Source: Ruminiclostridium josui JCM 17888 (GTDB lineage Bacteria > Bacillota > Clostridia > Acetivibrionales > DSM-1351). Taken from it: a DNA stretch of 64,000 nucleotides. Both the position numbers and the translations under genes were made by a program. This document shows positions 47,938 to 57,524 of this stretch, piece after piece. A model generated the notes under the pieces. That model saw only the letters and a list, made by a program, of their open reading frames with translations, ran no database searches and was not told where the DNA came from. How positions within the stretch are numbered: the stretch's first letter is position 1; the number at the start of each line of letters is the position of its first letter. The stretch spans positions 2,074,501-2,138,500 of the forward strand of contig NZ_JAGE01000001.1 in assembly GCF_000526495.1 (NCBI RefSeq), in the 5' to 3' direction.

Positions 47938-48672
47938 TTACAATTTTGGATTTCCAATTTTTTTAATAAGCTCACTATAGCTTTCGCATTCTAAATATTT
48001 ATGTTCTTTCCAATATGTATATTCGGCACTTTTTATATTATTCTCTTCTAATAGCAGGTAGTGATTTTTTAAACTTTTAAACAAGGATTCTTGAATAGGA
48101 GTAGCAATTGTTGGTTCGTTAGAAATTAAATTACAATAAATATGTTTACTTAGTGATTCAATATCAAGGTTTCCGAAATTGATTCCAGTATCATCTGCTT
48201 TTAACGCTTTAAAGTTGGATATTACATTCACACCGCAATACTGCATAAATTTATTAAGGTATCCGTTGACGTATTCATTGCCATTGGAGTCAGAAGTTGA
48301 AATAGTAACTCCAAGTTTTCCCAATAGGCGGAAAAGGTGCATCCAATAAGTAATTCTGTCCAGAAACACTTTCATATGGCCGGATACATTGTGGGCATAA
48401 ACAGGACTTGCAAGTAATATTAAATCTGACTGAAGGATTTCATTTTTTATTGATTCCATTGCATCGGATGTATCATATGGACAAAATCCTTCAATAAAGC
48501 AACACTTACACCCTTGACAAAATTCTATCTTTACTTCATCTGCAGAATAGATTTTATACTGAATACTTCCCGAACCTAACAAAGACACTTGCTCCAATAC
48601 AATATTTGTAAGCTGCCAAGTATAGGAATGATGCCCCTGTTTACTTCCAACGTAGGCAAAGATTTTTTTCAT
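47938..48672 (-). CDS. Flavodoxin-fold NAD(P)H-dependent oxidoreductase, lanthipeptide-locus associated
   Basis: A 244-aa protein of the NADPH-dependent FMN reductase/flavodoxin fold: N-terminal KKIFAYVGSKQGHHSYTWQL phosphate loop, CQGCKCCFIEGFCPYDTSDAM (a cysteine-rich loop, about 51-71, as in iron-sulfur flavoprotein relatives) and LASPVYAHNVSGHMKVFLDR (about 85-104). It probably uses FMN. Its gene follows the exporter ATPase fragment after 10 bases on the same strand, so it belonged to that operon. It might modify the lanthipeptide by redox chemistry, but this is inference; a general reductase is equally possible. Confidence 0.75.
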   Translation of the reverse strand: MKKIFAYVGSKQGHHSYTWQLTNIVLEQVSLLGSGSIQYKIYSADEVKIEFCQGCKCCFIEGFCPYDTSDAMESIKNEILQSDLILLASPVYAHNVSGHMKVFLDRITYWMHLFRLLGKLGVTISTSDSNGNEYVNGYLNKFMQYCGVNVISNFKALKADDTGINFGNLDIESLSKHIYCNLISNEPTIATPIQESLFKSLKNHYLLLEENNIKSAEYTYWKEHKYLECESYSELIKKIGNPKL

Positions 48673-48682
48673 ATCTTCCTCC

Positions 48683-49560
48683 TTAGTAAATATTAAATTC
48701 AGTTATGTTTTTATTGGATTGTTGCCGTAATACAAAATCAAAGAATATTCCTTTGTTGTTCATTAATGAGTCATACGTTCCTTCTTCTAATATCCGACCA
48801 TTGTCCATCATGACAATTTTGTCACATTGTCGAATAGTAGAAAGCCGATGTGCTACTACTATTTTCGTACAATCCAATTTTTCCAGAGAGTGGGTTATTA
48901 TTTCCTGTGTAATATTGTCAAGGGCAGAAGTCGCTTCGTCCAAAAAAAGAATTTTAGGCTTTCTAACAATTGCTCTTGCAATTAAAATCCTTTGTTTTTG
49001 CCCACCGGAAATAGAGCCATCTCCTTCGCTTATTACCGTATACATGCCCATTGGCATACTGCGTATATCGTCTGCGATTCCTGCAATTTCAGCTGCTTCC
49101 CATGCGTCCTCCAATGTTAAATCAGGATCAAAAAATGTGATGTTTGCCAAAATACTGTCAACCAATAGCTTCCCATCCTGCAATACTGTGCCGATCTGCT
49201 TCCTGAGGCTTTTCAAGCTTATCTCATTTATATTAACTTTGTCGTATATAACCGACCCACTTTCTGGGACTTCAAATCCAAGTAAAAGTCGAAGTAAAGT
49301 GCTTTTTCCACACCCTGTAGGTCCAGTTATGGCAATATGCTGACCACTTGAAATTTTTAGTGAAAAATCTTCAATAATGTGTGGACCATGGGAATTATAT
49401 TTAAAATATACATTTTTAAGTTCTATATTTCCACATAGCTTTTTAGCGGTTTGTTTACTTTCGGATGAGTCAGGAGGTGTTGATAAAATAGGGGTTAGTA
49501 TTTCGATTGTAGAATAAAAATGTGCAAATGTAATTGATATGTCGGAAAGAGATGTAAGTG
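48683..49560 (-). pseudogene. NHLM-type bacteriocin export ABC ATPase, N-terminally truncated
   Basis: The minus frame is open up to about 49560 and encodes the end of a membrane domain (ALTSLSDISITFAHFYSTI) plus a whole nucleotide-binding domain: Walker A GPTGCGKSTLLRLLLGFE, signature ISGGQKQRILIARAI, Walker B ILFLDEATSAL and H-loop VVAHRLSTIR. The wording GMYTVISEGDGSISGGQKQR is characteristic of NHLM/NHLP-system exporters, normally 700-1000 aa. The membrane and N-terminal parts are missing, and the gene runs head-on into the LanM gene. The first in-frame ATG (49216) lies after Walker A, so no functional ATPase can be made from this frame. Confidence 0.82.
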
Positions 49561-51662
49561 CACATTTTGAAAATGTAATTGCTCATGGAGAAGATCCTGT
49601 TTTAGTGGACTTGGAAACTTTGTTTTACCCTAAAGTAAAGATTCAAAGTGCTAGAAATAAAGATAGTGGATTCCAAGCTGCAAACAGCTTTATTAACAAG
49701 TCAGTGTCCAAAATCGGATTGCTTCCTACCAGAGTGCGAATTAAAAGAGACAATAAAATTCAAAGTGTTGATGTAGGTGCATTAAGCGAAAGCAAAAATC
49801 AGAGTAGTATTCTTAAGTCACTGGTTTTAAAAAATACTCAATCAGACAATTTGTGCTTATCATATGAGTACTTATCTATAGAACAAAAGAAAAACTCTCC
49901 AAAACTTTTAGGAGAAGCACTGGATCCAAAATTGTTTATGGATGACTTAATATATGGATTTCAAGCTTTTTATAAGTTTGTACAAAATGCCAAATCAGAG
50001 ATGATTGCATACACTATGTCGCTATTTTCAGAATGTCAAATAAGAGTAATACTTAAGTCTACAGTTACATATACAAGTTTATTAAATATTGCTTCACATC
50101 CTGATTTTATGAGGCATCCAATTCACCGTGTAATATTGCTTTCTAAGATAGGTGCTAACGATTACTATAATATTTATATTAAAAGATTTGAACTTTCAGA
50201 GCTCTGCCGCAATCAAGTTCCATATTTCTATACCAGGTTTAAATCACACGATTTGAAGGGCTACCCAAATGTATGCTTTCCTAATGTTATCGAACGTAAT
50301 ACTCCAGAAATGCTTGTTGATAAGGTGTTAAATTTATCAACAAAGGATATGAAAACACAAATTAGTTTAATCAAAGATGCTTTTTTTGTTCGTGATCCGG
50401 AGGATGATATAACTGGTATTAAATTTAATTATAAACAAAACATTGAGGTTAATCCCAATGAATGGTTGACATTATCGCAGCAAATAGCTGAATATTTATG
50501 TTCACGCAGTTTTTGTGGAATTAACGATGATGGGTGGGCTGATAGAGCATACATAGGTGCTCAGACATTGATGACTGATACAGAAGAGTGGAACAAAGAT
50601 GTTGATGGTTTGGATTTATACGATGGGAATTCAGGTGTGGCACTTTTTTTCACTTATTTATGGAAAGTCAGCGGGCTGGAGAAGTATCTTAACTATGCGA
50701 TTGATACAATTCAGCCTGTAGTTCAAATTGTAAACCATAGTGACGAGATAGATTACAAAGGTGCAATAGGAGCTTATAAGGGGCTGGGTGGGTTGGCATA
50801 CTCACTTAATAAAATAGCTCTCTTGACGAAAGACTTATCCTTGTCGCATGCTGTTGAGAGTGTATTGGATTTAATTGATAAAAATATTTACCATGATATA
50901 AATTATGACTTAGTAGGTGGCGGTATTGGTTGTTTGGCAGCACTATTGTCTATATATCAAAAGCCATATAATCAAACAGTTAAAAATAGATCACTGTCTC
51001 TGGCAATTAAAGTATATGAATTCCTTAAGAATAAGTTTGTAAAAGTTGAGTACGGCAAAGTTATAAACTTGGATAAAGAGCGGATCAGTTCAGGGTTTGC
51101 CCATGGAACAGCAGGATTCTCCCCATACCTATATAAATTATATACAATTACATCAAATAACGAAATATTCGAGCTGTTTCAGAGCATTTTAGCATATGAG
51201 CGGCATATTTTTTATGCCCCAGAAATGCCTGGAGGGCACTCATCACTTAAAAAAGGTGAAATGGACAATAACTGGTGCAATGGTGTTTCCGGAATACTTT
51301 TAAGCAAACTTTTATTGAGAGAATTTGGCTATCATGATGAATTGCTCGATATGGAAATTAAATTAGCATATGACTTGACAATAAAAAATAGTTTCGGGTA
51401 TAACCTTACATACTGTCATGGAGACTTATCGGCCCTTACTATTATTAGGTATTATGCTAAAACAATGAATAATCTGCAGTTGGAATCAAAGTGTATAAAC
51501 GTGTTTCAACAATTATTTGATCGTATTAAAGATAACTGGGAATCTGAAAAGAAAACCATAAATAAGTTTAACGGTTTAATGCTCGGTGCTTCTGGATTAG
51601 GATTTGCCATGCTTAAGCAATATGACTTTGATAATGTTGATGAATTTTTATGGTTGGTTTAA
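49539..51662 (+). pseudogene. LanM lanthipeptide synthetase, N-terminally truncated (LanM1)
   Basis: The open frame from ATG 49539 gives 707 aa, but the first ~8 codons are antisense ABC sequence and LanM homology begins at HFENVIAHGEDPVLVDLETLF (49563 on). Full LanMs are about 900-1100 aa, so roughly the first 250-300 residues are gone. The catalytic Asp of the D-x-H-x-E-N dehydratase motif is replaced by Ser (SAHFEN). Dehydration is therefore almost certainly lost. The C-terminal LanC-like cyclase keeps its zinc ligands (NNWCNG, TYCHGD) and the GFAHG motif. No ribosome binding site precedes 49539. It was probably paired with the second LanM for a two-peptide product. Confidence 0.85.
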
Positions 51663-51688
51663 TAACATCTGTTAGAATGGAGAAAGTT

Positions 51689-54508
51689 ATGAAAAAAGTT
51701 GAAAATGTACTGGAAAGTAGGTATTTTGAAAATTTAGGGTCATCAAACTTAGTAGACAAAATATGCAGTAATTTATCAGCTGCTTTCGGAAATATTCACC
51801 GACCATTTTTATTATACTGTGAAAAGCATATAGAAGTTTCCCTAGACAAGTTTTCTTTAAATTATTCTATAAAAGTTGATAAAGAAGTAATAATGAGTTC
51901 AGTTCTGGCAAGTGTAGCTGAAGAAATTACAGCACTGACAATACGTATTCTGATTATAGAACTGAACTGTTTAAAATCTAATAATGAATTACAAGGAAAA
52001 GATTCTACAGAAAGGTATAATGATTTTAATCAAAAATTGTCCGATGTATCATATTTGATAGCATTTTTCAAACGTTATCCAGTTTTGCTTTATTTAATCG
52101 ATACTAAAATAACCGGCAGGCTGCAACTGGTTGATGAGTTATTAGAACGGCTTGGAGAGGATAAACAAAGTATCGAGAGTACGTTTAATATTTGTATGCA
52201 CAGTCTCACAAATGTAAATATATCTTCAGGTGATTCCCATAATAACGGGAGAAAAGTTACGATACTGCAATTTGGCGAAAGATATCTTGTATATAAACCC
52301 CATGGACTTTCACCTGAAAGTTTGTTTAACCAAATAGTTGATTATATTAATAAAAAAGCGTCATTTCACTGTAAATTGAAAAAACTCAAGTGTATAGATT
52401 GTGTTAATTATGGATGGCAGGAATTTGCTGTTTATCAGAAGGCTGAAAATAACGAGGACATTTATCGGTTCTATTACCGTACCGGAGCTCTGCTCGCAAT
52501 TTTTTACATGTTTTCATGTAGTGATCTGCACCATGAAAATATTTTGGCATGCAAGGATTCACCTGCTATTTTTGATTTAGAAACTTTGGTTAATATTTTC
52601 CAACAATCTATTGAAGGTGGAAATACTAACGCAGATATATCAAGGGAGTTCGCGTGTTCCGTTTTAGGAACTATGTTATTACCTGCAAACTTCGTCAATG
52701 GAGCTTTTGATTTTGATTTGAGCGGATTAGCTGGGTCTGATGATTCAGTTTCCAGAAAATGGTTTTATTTTCAAGTTAAAAACGCCGGAACTGATGAAAT
52801 TTGTCTGAATAAAGAACCGTGTACTTCACCCAGAATGAAGAATGCTTTAATGTACAAGGATGAAATTGTATCACCTAAATTAAATGTGTTGAGTATCCAA
52901 AATGGTTTTTTGGATTGTTATAATGTTATAGAAAATAATAGAAATGAAATTTTAGATATAATTTGCAGCAATAGGATTGTTATACGGCATGTCCTTAGAC
53001 CAACTGCTGTGTATGCAAGATTCCTTGAGGCTAGCACCCAGCCTAATTATCTTGAAAATATGGAAGCAAGGAAGGCTTTGTTTTCAAAGCTATATAATAA
53101 TAACACACAACTGGATATTGTCAAATGTGAAGTAGAAGCTTTACTTAAGCATGATGTTCCGTATTTTTCCTCAGAGATAGACAGTTGTACACTATTAGGA
53201 AATCTGGTAGAGAAGATACCAGAATATTTCCAGAAAACTGCTTATCAGGTTATTGAGGATAAGGTAAAGCAGTTCAGTAATAATGATGTCAATAAACAGT
53301 TGTATTATATAAGCCAATCTTTAAGCACATTAAAAGAGCATGTAACAAATTATTCATATAATTTTGGAATGTCTGGTCAGGACAGCTATCTTTCTAATGC
53401 CAAAAAGATTGCTGATCAAATTTACAACTTGTCTGTGGTTAATTCCGAGAAAGATGAGGCAAGTTTTCTGATGACATTGGAATTGCCTAATATGAGACGA
53501 CTTATAAGTTCTATGGATTTCAACATATATACTGGCGGGGGAATTATATTATTTCTGGCTGTTTTGGGGCAAGAGCTCAAAGAACAGAAATATACCCGTC
53601 TTGCGGAACAATTTTTAAATTACCAATTGTCAAGTGCGGAACAGCAAAAATCGTTATCCGCATATACAGGTATTGGTTCTGGTGCATATATATGCTACAA
53701 TATGTTTAAACTTACAAATCGAAGCATATACTATGAAAAGTGCCGGAGGCTGGTTACTGAAATAAATTTTGTGGATAATTGCCCCAATGATTTCGTTGGG
53801 GGTATTTCTGGATTAATTATACTATTGTTAAATATTTTTGAAAAAGAACAGGACAGCTTATTTATAGAAAAAGCAGAATGGTTGGGAAAAGAATTGTATC
53901 GGTCGCTTAGGTCTGAAAATCAGGATTTAATAACAGGACTGGCACATGGGCTTTCGGGATATGCTTGGGCACTAATCAAATTGGGTAAGTTTACAAATAA
54001 CCAAACATATATTGATTTTGGTTTGGAATTGATTAGAAAAGAAAACTCCTATTATGAACCTTCTGAATATAATTGGAGAGATTTACGTGATGACCACCAG
54101 TTTTTATCTTATTGGTGTTACGGAGCAGCAGGAATTGCTTTGTGCAGAATGAAAGTTTTGGAACTGATAAATCAGGCTGACGATGTGTTGACTAATGATT
54201 TACAGAATGGGATTGAGAGTATAAAACTTAATAAAGCTAAATCACATTCTCTTTGTCATGGATCATTTGGAAACATCGATATTCTTTTGGAGATTGGTAA
54301 ATCAAGGCATATGGACAGGTGGGTAAGTTTGGCTGAAGATATTGCGAAAGATGAATTAGCAGATATTCAGAAAAATGGAGTAAGATTTGGTGATGTGGCA
54401 TCCCTTAGTGATTTTTCATTTATGCAGGGACTTGGCGGTATCGGGTACGCCTTAGTACGATTAGCCAATCATAATTATCCATCTATTTTATCCTTGGATG
54501 TAATGTAA
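51689..54508 (+). CDS. Class II lanthipeptide synthetase LanM (LanM2), full length
   Basis: A 939-aa bifunctional enzyme that phosphorylates and dehydrates Ser/Thr and then forms (methyl)lanthionine rings. The start is ATG 51689 (GGAGA 5 bases before); ATG 51650 lies within the previous gene. The dehydratase domain (about 130-560) has SDLHHENILAC with the catalytic Asp and His, and IRHVLRPTAVYARFLEAS with the conserved Arg and Thr. The LanC-like cyclase domain (about 620-939) has zinc ligands in YWCYGAAG and LCHGSFG, plus GLAHGLSGY. All key residues are present, so it may be active. Its precursor peptide is not visible nearby. Confidence 0.92.
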   Translation: MKKVENVLESRYFENLGSSNLVDKICSNLSAAFGNIHRPFLLYCEKHIEVSLDKFSLNYSIKVDKEVIMSSVLASVAEEITALTIRILIIELNCLKSNNELQGKDSTERYNDFNQKLSDVSYLIAFFKRYPVLLYLIDTKITGRLQLVDELLERLGEDKQSIESTFNICMHSLTNVNISSGDSHNNGRKVTILQFGERYLVYKPHGLSPESLFNQIVDYINKKASFHCKLKKLKCIDCVNYGWQEFAVYQKAENNEDIYRFYYRTGALLAIFYMFSCSDLHHENILACKDSPAIFDLETLVNIFQQSIEGGNTNADISREFACSVLGTMLLPANFVNGAFDFDLSGLAGSDDSVSRKWFYFQVKNAGTDEICLNKEPCTSPRMKNALMYKDEIVSPKLNVLSIQNGFLDCYNVIENNRNEILDIICSNRIVIRHVLRPTAVYARFLEASTQPNYLENMEARKALFSKLYNNNTQLDIVKCEVEALLKHDVPYFSSEIDSCTLLGNLVEKIPEYFQKTAYQVIEDKVKQFSNNDVNKQLYYISQSLSTLKEHVTNYSYNFGMSGQDSYLSNAKKIADQIYNLSVVNSEKDEASFLMTLELPNMRRLISSMDFNIYTGGGIILFLAVLGQELKEQKYTRLAEQFLNYQLSSAEQQKSLSAYTGIGSGAYICYNMFKLTNRSIYYEKCRRLVTEINFVDNCPNDFVGGISGLIILLLNIFEKEQDSLFIEKAEWLGKELYRSLRSENQDLITGLAHGLSGYAWALIKLGKFTNNQTYIDFGLELIRKENSYYEPSEYNWRDLRDDHQFLSYWCYGAAGIALCRMKVLELINQADDVLTNDLQNGIESIKLNKAKSHSLCHGSFGNIDILLEIGKSRHMDRWVSLAEDIAKDELADIQKNGVRFGDVASLSDFSFMQGLGGIGYALVRLANHNYPSILSLDVM

Positions 54509-54641
54509 TAATTTACTTTTTGGTAAGGCTAGTAATTGTATTAAAGCAAAGAGTGGGTTACGGAACTGTTGCTCAAAATAAGATAATTGTAATAATTACA
54601 GCATTTTTAAATAACATATATAGTTGAGAAAAGGGGATATT

Positions 54642-55547
54642 ATGAGTAATATAGCTGTGAGTACTAGTAATTTGACTAAAAGTTTTAATGGACATAAATC
54701 TGTGGATAATTTAAGCTTAAGTATACCGCAAGGATGCATATATGGACTTCTGGGACCCAATGGAGCCGGAAAAACTACAACCATTCGCATGTTGCTTGGG
54801 TTAATCCGGCCGGATGGTGGAGATGTACATATATTTGGTCAGAACCTATCTTTTTATCGCGAAGCAATTTTAAAAAATGTCGGGTCATTGATTGAGACTC
54901 CGTCCTATTATGCAAATTTAAATGCATGGGAGAATCTCAAAATTATCTGTATGATGAAACAAATTAACACAGATGAAATTAATCCAATACTTGATTTAGT
55001 TGGTCTACAAAATTGTGGTAAAAAAAAGGTGGGTAAATTTTCCCTTGGTATGAAACAGCGGTTGGCCATAGCAGAGGCTCTTATTGGTGGACCTAAGCTT
55101 GTTATACTGGATGAGCCAGTCAATGGATTGGATCCTGCCGGTATACATGAAGTTAGGGAAATTATTAAATCCTTGGCTCGAAAGTCCGGAATTACTTTTT
55201 TGATTTCAAGTCATTTATTAAATGAAATGGAACTTATGGCAGATAAACTTGGAATTATAAAAGATGGTAAGCTTTTATATGAAGGAGATTTACAGAAACT
55301 GACTGATAAACAGGTAAATCGAATCACGGTAGGAGTTAGCGATCTTCGAAAAGCCGTTGATTATTTCAAGAGTGTGGGAATACAGGTTTCAATTCAGGAG
55401 AAAGATTTAATGATTGAGGGTAATTACTCTACTGAAGATATTTCGAAAAGGCTGATGGGACAGGGAATAGGTATAACTTGTATTTATAAGCAAAATGATT
55501 CCTTGGAAAATATTTATTTAAGAATGATGGATGGTCAATCAAATTAA
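54642..55547 (+). CDS. Lantibiotic immunity ABC transporter ATP-binding protein (LanF type)
   Basis: A 301-aa ATPase of the BcrA/LanF group. Walker A is GPNGAGKTTTIRMLLGL, the signature FSLGMKQRLAIAEAL, Walker B KLVILDEPVNGLDPAGI, with a C-terminal extension (about 220-301) typical of LanF. ATG 54642 is chosen because the in-frame TTG 54624 precedes the AAGGGGA ribosome binding site. With the two permeases downstream it forms a LanFEG exporter that removes lantibiotic from the producer membrane. Intact by sequence. Confidence 0.9.
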   Translation: MSNIAVSTSNLTKSFNGHKSVDNLSLSIPQGCIYGLLGPNGAGKTTTIRMLLGLIRPDGGDVHIFGQNLSFYREAILKNVGSLIETPSYYANLNAWENLKIICMMKQINTDEINPILDLVGLQNCGKKKVGKFSLGMKQRLAIAEALIGGPKLVILDEPVNGLDPAGIHEVREIIKSLARKSGITFLISSHLLNEMELMADKLGIIKDGKLLYEGDLQKLTDKQVNRITVGVSDLRKAVDYFKSVGIQVSIQEKDLMIEGNYSTEDISKRLMGQGIGITCIYKQNDSLENIYLRMMDGQSN

Positions 55548-55598
55548 CTACTAAAATACATAATTGAATATGTATAAATTTTTCGGAGGTCACTATCA

Positions 55599-56345
55599 AT
55601 GATATTAAAACTTTTACGTTCCGAGCAATTAAAGCTAAAGAGAACCGGACTTATTTTTATGACTATTTTAATACCGCTTGCGATTAATATGCTAATTACA
55701 ATAGATCTCCAATTCCGATATACGGGATATTTGCTTATACATCAACAGGAAATGAACATTTCCTGTTGGCAATTGATATTAAAAGAACAGCGTATTTTAT
55801 TTTTTCCTGCACTTCTTCCTTTTTTTGCGACATTGATTCTGACGCAGATATTTTCTGTGGAAAGAAGAAGCAACGGTTGGTCTATGATTTTAACTCAACC
55901 AATAAAGCGATACCAGTTACTTTTATCAAAATATATTATTAGTTGCAAATATATCACAATTTTAATTGTTGTTAATATTGTGACGATGGCGATTGCAGGA
56001 TTCATAACAGGTATTAAGGACCCATTTGATACAGAACTGTTTTTAAGGTGTTTTTTGATACTATTGGTATCAACCTTTGCAACGGCAGCAATTCAATTGA
56101 TTGCTATTGAGATTTTTCCATCTAAATGGATAAGCCTTTTCATTGGGCTATTTCTGGGTTTGCTTTCGCAGGATACATACATTAATAGCGTATTCGGTAA
56201 ATTTAACCCATATTCATTTTCTGATTTTAGTTATCGTTCGGATTGGAATCAAGCTGTATTTATGATACTAATTTCATGTATTTATATTATTATTGGGTTA
56301 CTAGCTTCTACATCCATATTTAAAAGAAAAAACATCTACAGATAA
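55599..56345 (+). CDS. Lantibiotic immunity ABC transporter permease (LanE/MutE type)
   Basis: A 248-aa membrane protein with six helices (about 18-36, 62-85, 108-130, 145-165, 170-190, 220-240). It begins MILKLLRSEQLKLKRTGL, a basic cytoplasmic lead typical of the MutE/EpiE permeases, and contains ERRSNGWSMILTQPIKRYQ. CGGAGG precedes the ATG. It lies between LanF and LanG in the usual order and pairs with LanG. Confidence 0.85.
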   Translation: MILKLLRSEQLKLKRTGLIFMTILIPLAINMLITIDLQFRYTGYLLIHQQEMNISCWQLILKEQRILFFPALLPFFATLILTQIFSVERRSNGWSMILTQPIKRYQLLLSKYIISCKYITILIVVNIVTMAIAGFITGIKDPFDTELFLRCFLILLVSTFATAAIQLIAIEIFPSKWISLFIGLFLGLLSQDTYINSVFGKFNPYSFSDFSYRSDWNQAVFMILISCIYIIIGLLASTSIFKRKNIYR

Positions 56346-56361
56346 TGAAAGGATACAAAAT

Positions 56362-57072
56362 ATGCTAAGAGCAGAGTTGTATAAATACTTTAGAATGCAT
56401 TTGATCTCCATAACTTTTTTTGCATCCATCATTTGGGTACTCTGTATGCTATATTTTGTGATTTCATCAAAAATAGCTGATGTTACAAATATTGGTTTAG
56501 GATTGTATGTTTTTTCTCGGTATTTGTTTTGTGCAATAGCTGTTCCGGCTTATATTATCCTGATTACCAGAGTTGCTGGAGAGATGGAGCAAAGAAATAA
56601 CAATTGGGGGCTTTTGCTGAGCATGCCGATCAAAAAGGGTACCATATACTTTGCCAAAATAATTACATTGTTGGGAATGATATTTGTTTTTTATGCTGGT
56701 TATACAACCGGCATCCTATTTATTGGAGGCATTGCAAGTAATTTTCAACTACCTGTGATGGAGATTTTACTGGAGTTGTTATTATCGTTTATATGCACCT
56801 TTTCAATACTGTCATTTTTTTATGTTTTTTCTTTAGAAAAAACTTCAATAATCATTTATCTGGGAGTGGGAGTTGTCATTTTGTTATCTGGATTTTTGGC
56901 TATACAGTCAGAAATTGTATGGATATATTGCCCCTGGTGTTATCCGACAGCAGTCACAATAGTCAATTCGCTAGGATTGACTATAAAATGTATTGGTATT
57001 AATTTTGCACTTACCTTAGCAGTAAATCTTATAGGTTTTATTCGTTTTTGTAGAAGGCAATGGACTGCTTAA
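56362..57072 (+). CDS. Lantibiotic immunity ABC transporter permease (LanG/MutG type)
   Basis: A 236-aa membrane protein with six helices and the N-terminus MLRAELYKYFRMHLISITFF. The segment MEQRNNNWGLLLSMPIKKGTIYFAKI parallels the ERRSNGWSMILTQ segment of LanE, the expected homology between the two permeases. AAAGGATA precedes ATG 56362; the gene starts 16 bases after LanE. It completes the LanFEG set. The small ORF at 57105 follows. Confidence 0.85.
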   Translation: MLRAELYKYFRMHLISITFFASIIWVLCMLYFVISSKIADVTNIGLGLYVFSRYLFCAIAVPAYIILITRVAGEMEQRNNNWGLLLSMPIKKGTIYFAKIITLLGMIFVFYAGYTTGILFIGGIASNFQLPVMEILLELLLSFICTFSILSFFYVFSLEKTSIIIYLGVGVVILLSGFLAIQSEIVWIYCPWCYPTAVTIVNSLGLTIKCIGINFALTLAVNLIGFIRFCRRQWTA

Positions 57073-57104
57073 TAGGTGAGCATATCTGTATTCTCCAATA
57101 GTTA

Positions 57105-57272
57105 ATGAGAGTAATAAGAATTTTAAAGATTGCACTTTATATTATTGGCTTTGTATTTGTAACTATTATAGAGCTCCTTCGACCTGTTAAATACTTTGAG
57201 CCAAATAAAGGTAAGTTTGGTAGTAAAGTAACTCTTTACAAGACATTGGTAGATAGCTCAGGCGATATGTGA
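57105..57272 (+). CDS. Possible small membrane protein (55 aa)
   Basis: Starts at ATG 57105 and codes for a basic N-terminus (MRVIRILK), one membrane helix (IALYIIGFVFVTIIELL, about 9-25) and a soluble tail ending DSSGDM. No good ribosome binding site is visible, so it could be translated from the LanG message only weakly, or be the end of a lost gene. It contains no Cys and is not a lanthipeptide precursor. Function unknown. Confidence 0.3.
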   Translation: MRVIRILKIALYIIGFVFVTIIELLRPVKYFEPNKGKFGSKVTLYKTLVDSSGDM

Positions 57273-57373
57273 TACATATAACAGTTATTTTTTTAGTGTA
57301 ATTATTACATGTTGTATTTATTTTATCGGAGGTCAAAGTAAATCGTATAAAAAGTAAGATTTAATAACTATCC

Positions 57374-57425
57374 ATAAAAAAAGAAGCACAACCTGCCACC
57401 CGGCATGTTGTGCTTCTTTTTTTAC
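57374..57425 (+). terminator. Strong terminator after the lanthipeptide locus
   Basis: AAAAAAAGAAGCACAAC (57376-57392) pairs with GTTGTGCTTCTTTTTTT (57407-57423) in a perfect stem of about 16 bp that reads as a terminator in both directions. The sequence 57273-57373 between the small ORF and this site holds no gene I can support. Confidence 0.9.
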
Positions 57426-57452
57426 GTTTTCATTACAACTTTAACCGATACT

Positions 57453-57480
57453 TAAGTAAATAGTCCCAAAATGCCGATAA
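57453..57480 (+). promoter_or_regulatory. SigD-like promoter before the large FN3-like gene
   Basis: TAAG (57453-57456) and GCCGATAA (57473-57480) are 16 bases apart; the -10 is identical to the one at 40756-40763. Transcription would begin about 57487, 38 bases before the ATG. Confidence 0.55.
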
Positions 57481-57524
57481 ATAGGATGTAACACTAGTAT
57501 TTAACTTGCGGGGGTAAATTTACA

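Noticed and set aside
47880-47940. Minus-strand frame downstream of the flavodoxin gene as a frameshifted C-terminal extension
   Set aside because: A short open stretch follows the stop in another frame, but I have no family evidence that the protein should be longer; 244 aa is a reasonable full length.
48705-49343. 212-codon plus-strand open frame opposite the exporter ATPase
   Set aside because: The minus strand encodes clear Walker A, signature and Walker B motifs over the same bases; the plus frame has no family features.
54527-54630. Short ORF after LanM2 as a possible precursor peptide
   Set aside because: It would start at a TTG without a ribosome binding site, has no Cys and no GG/GA leader cleavage site, so it cannot be a lanthipeptide precursor.
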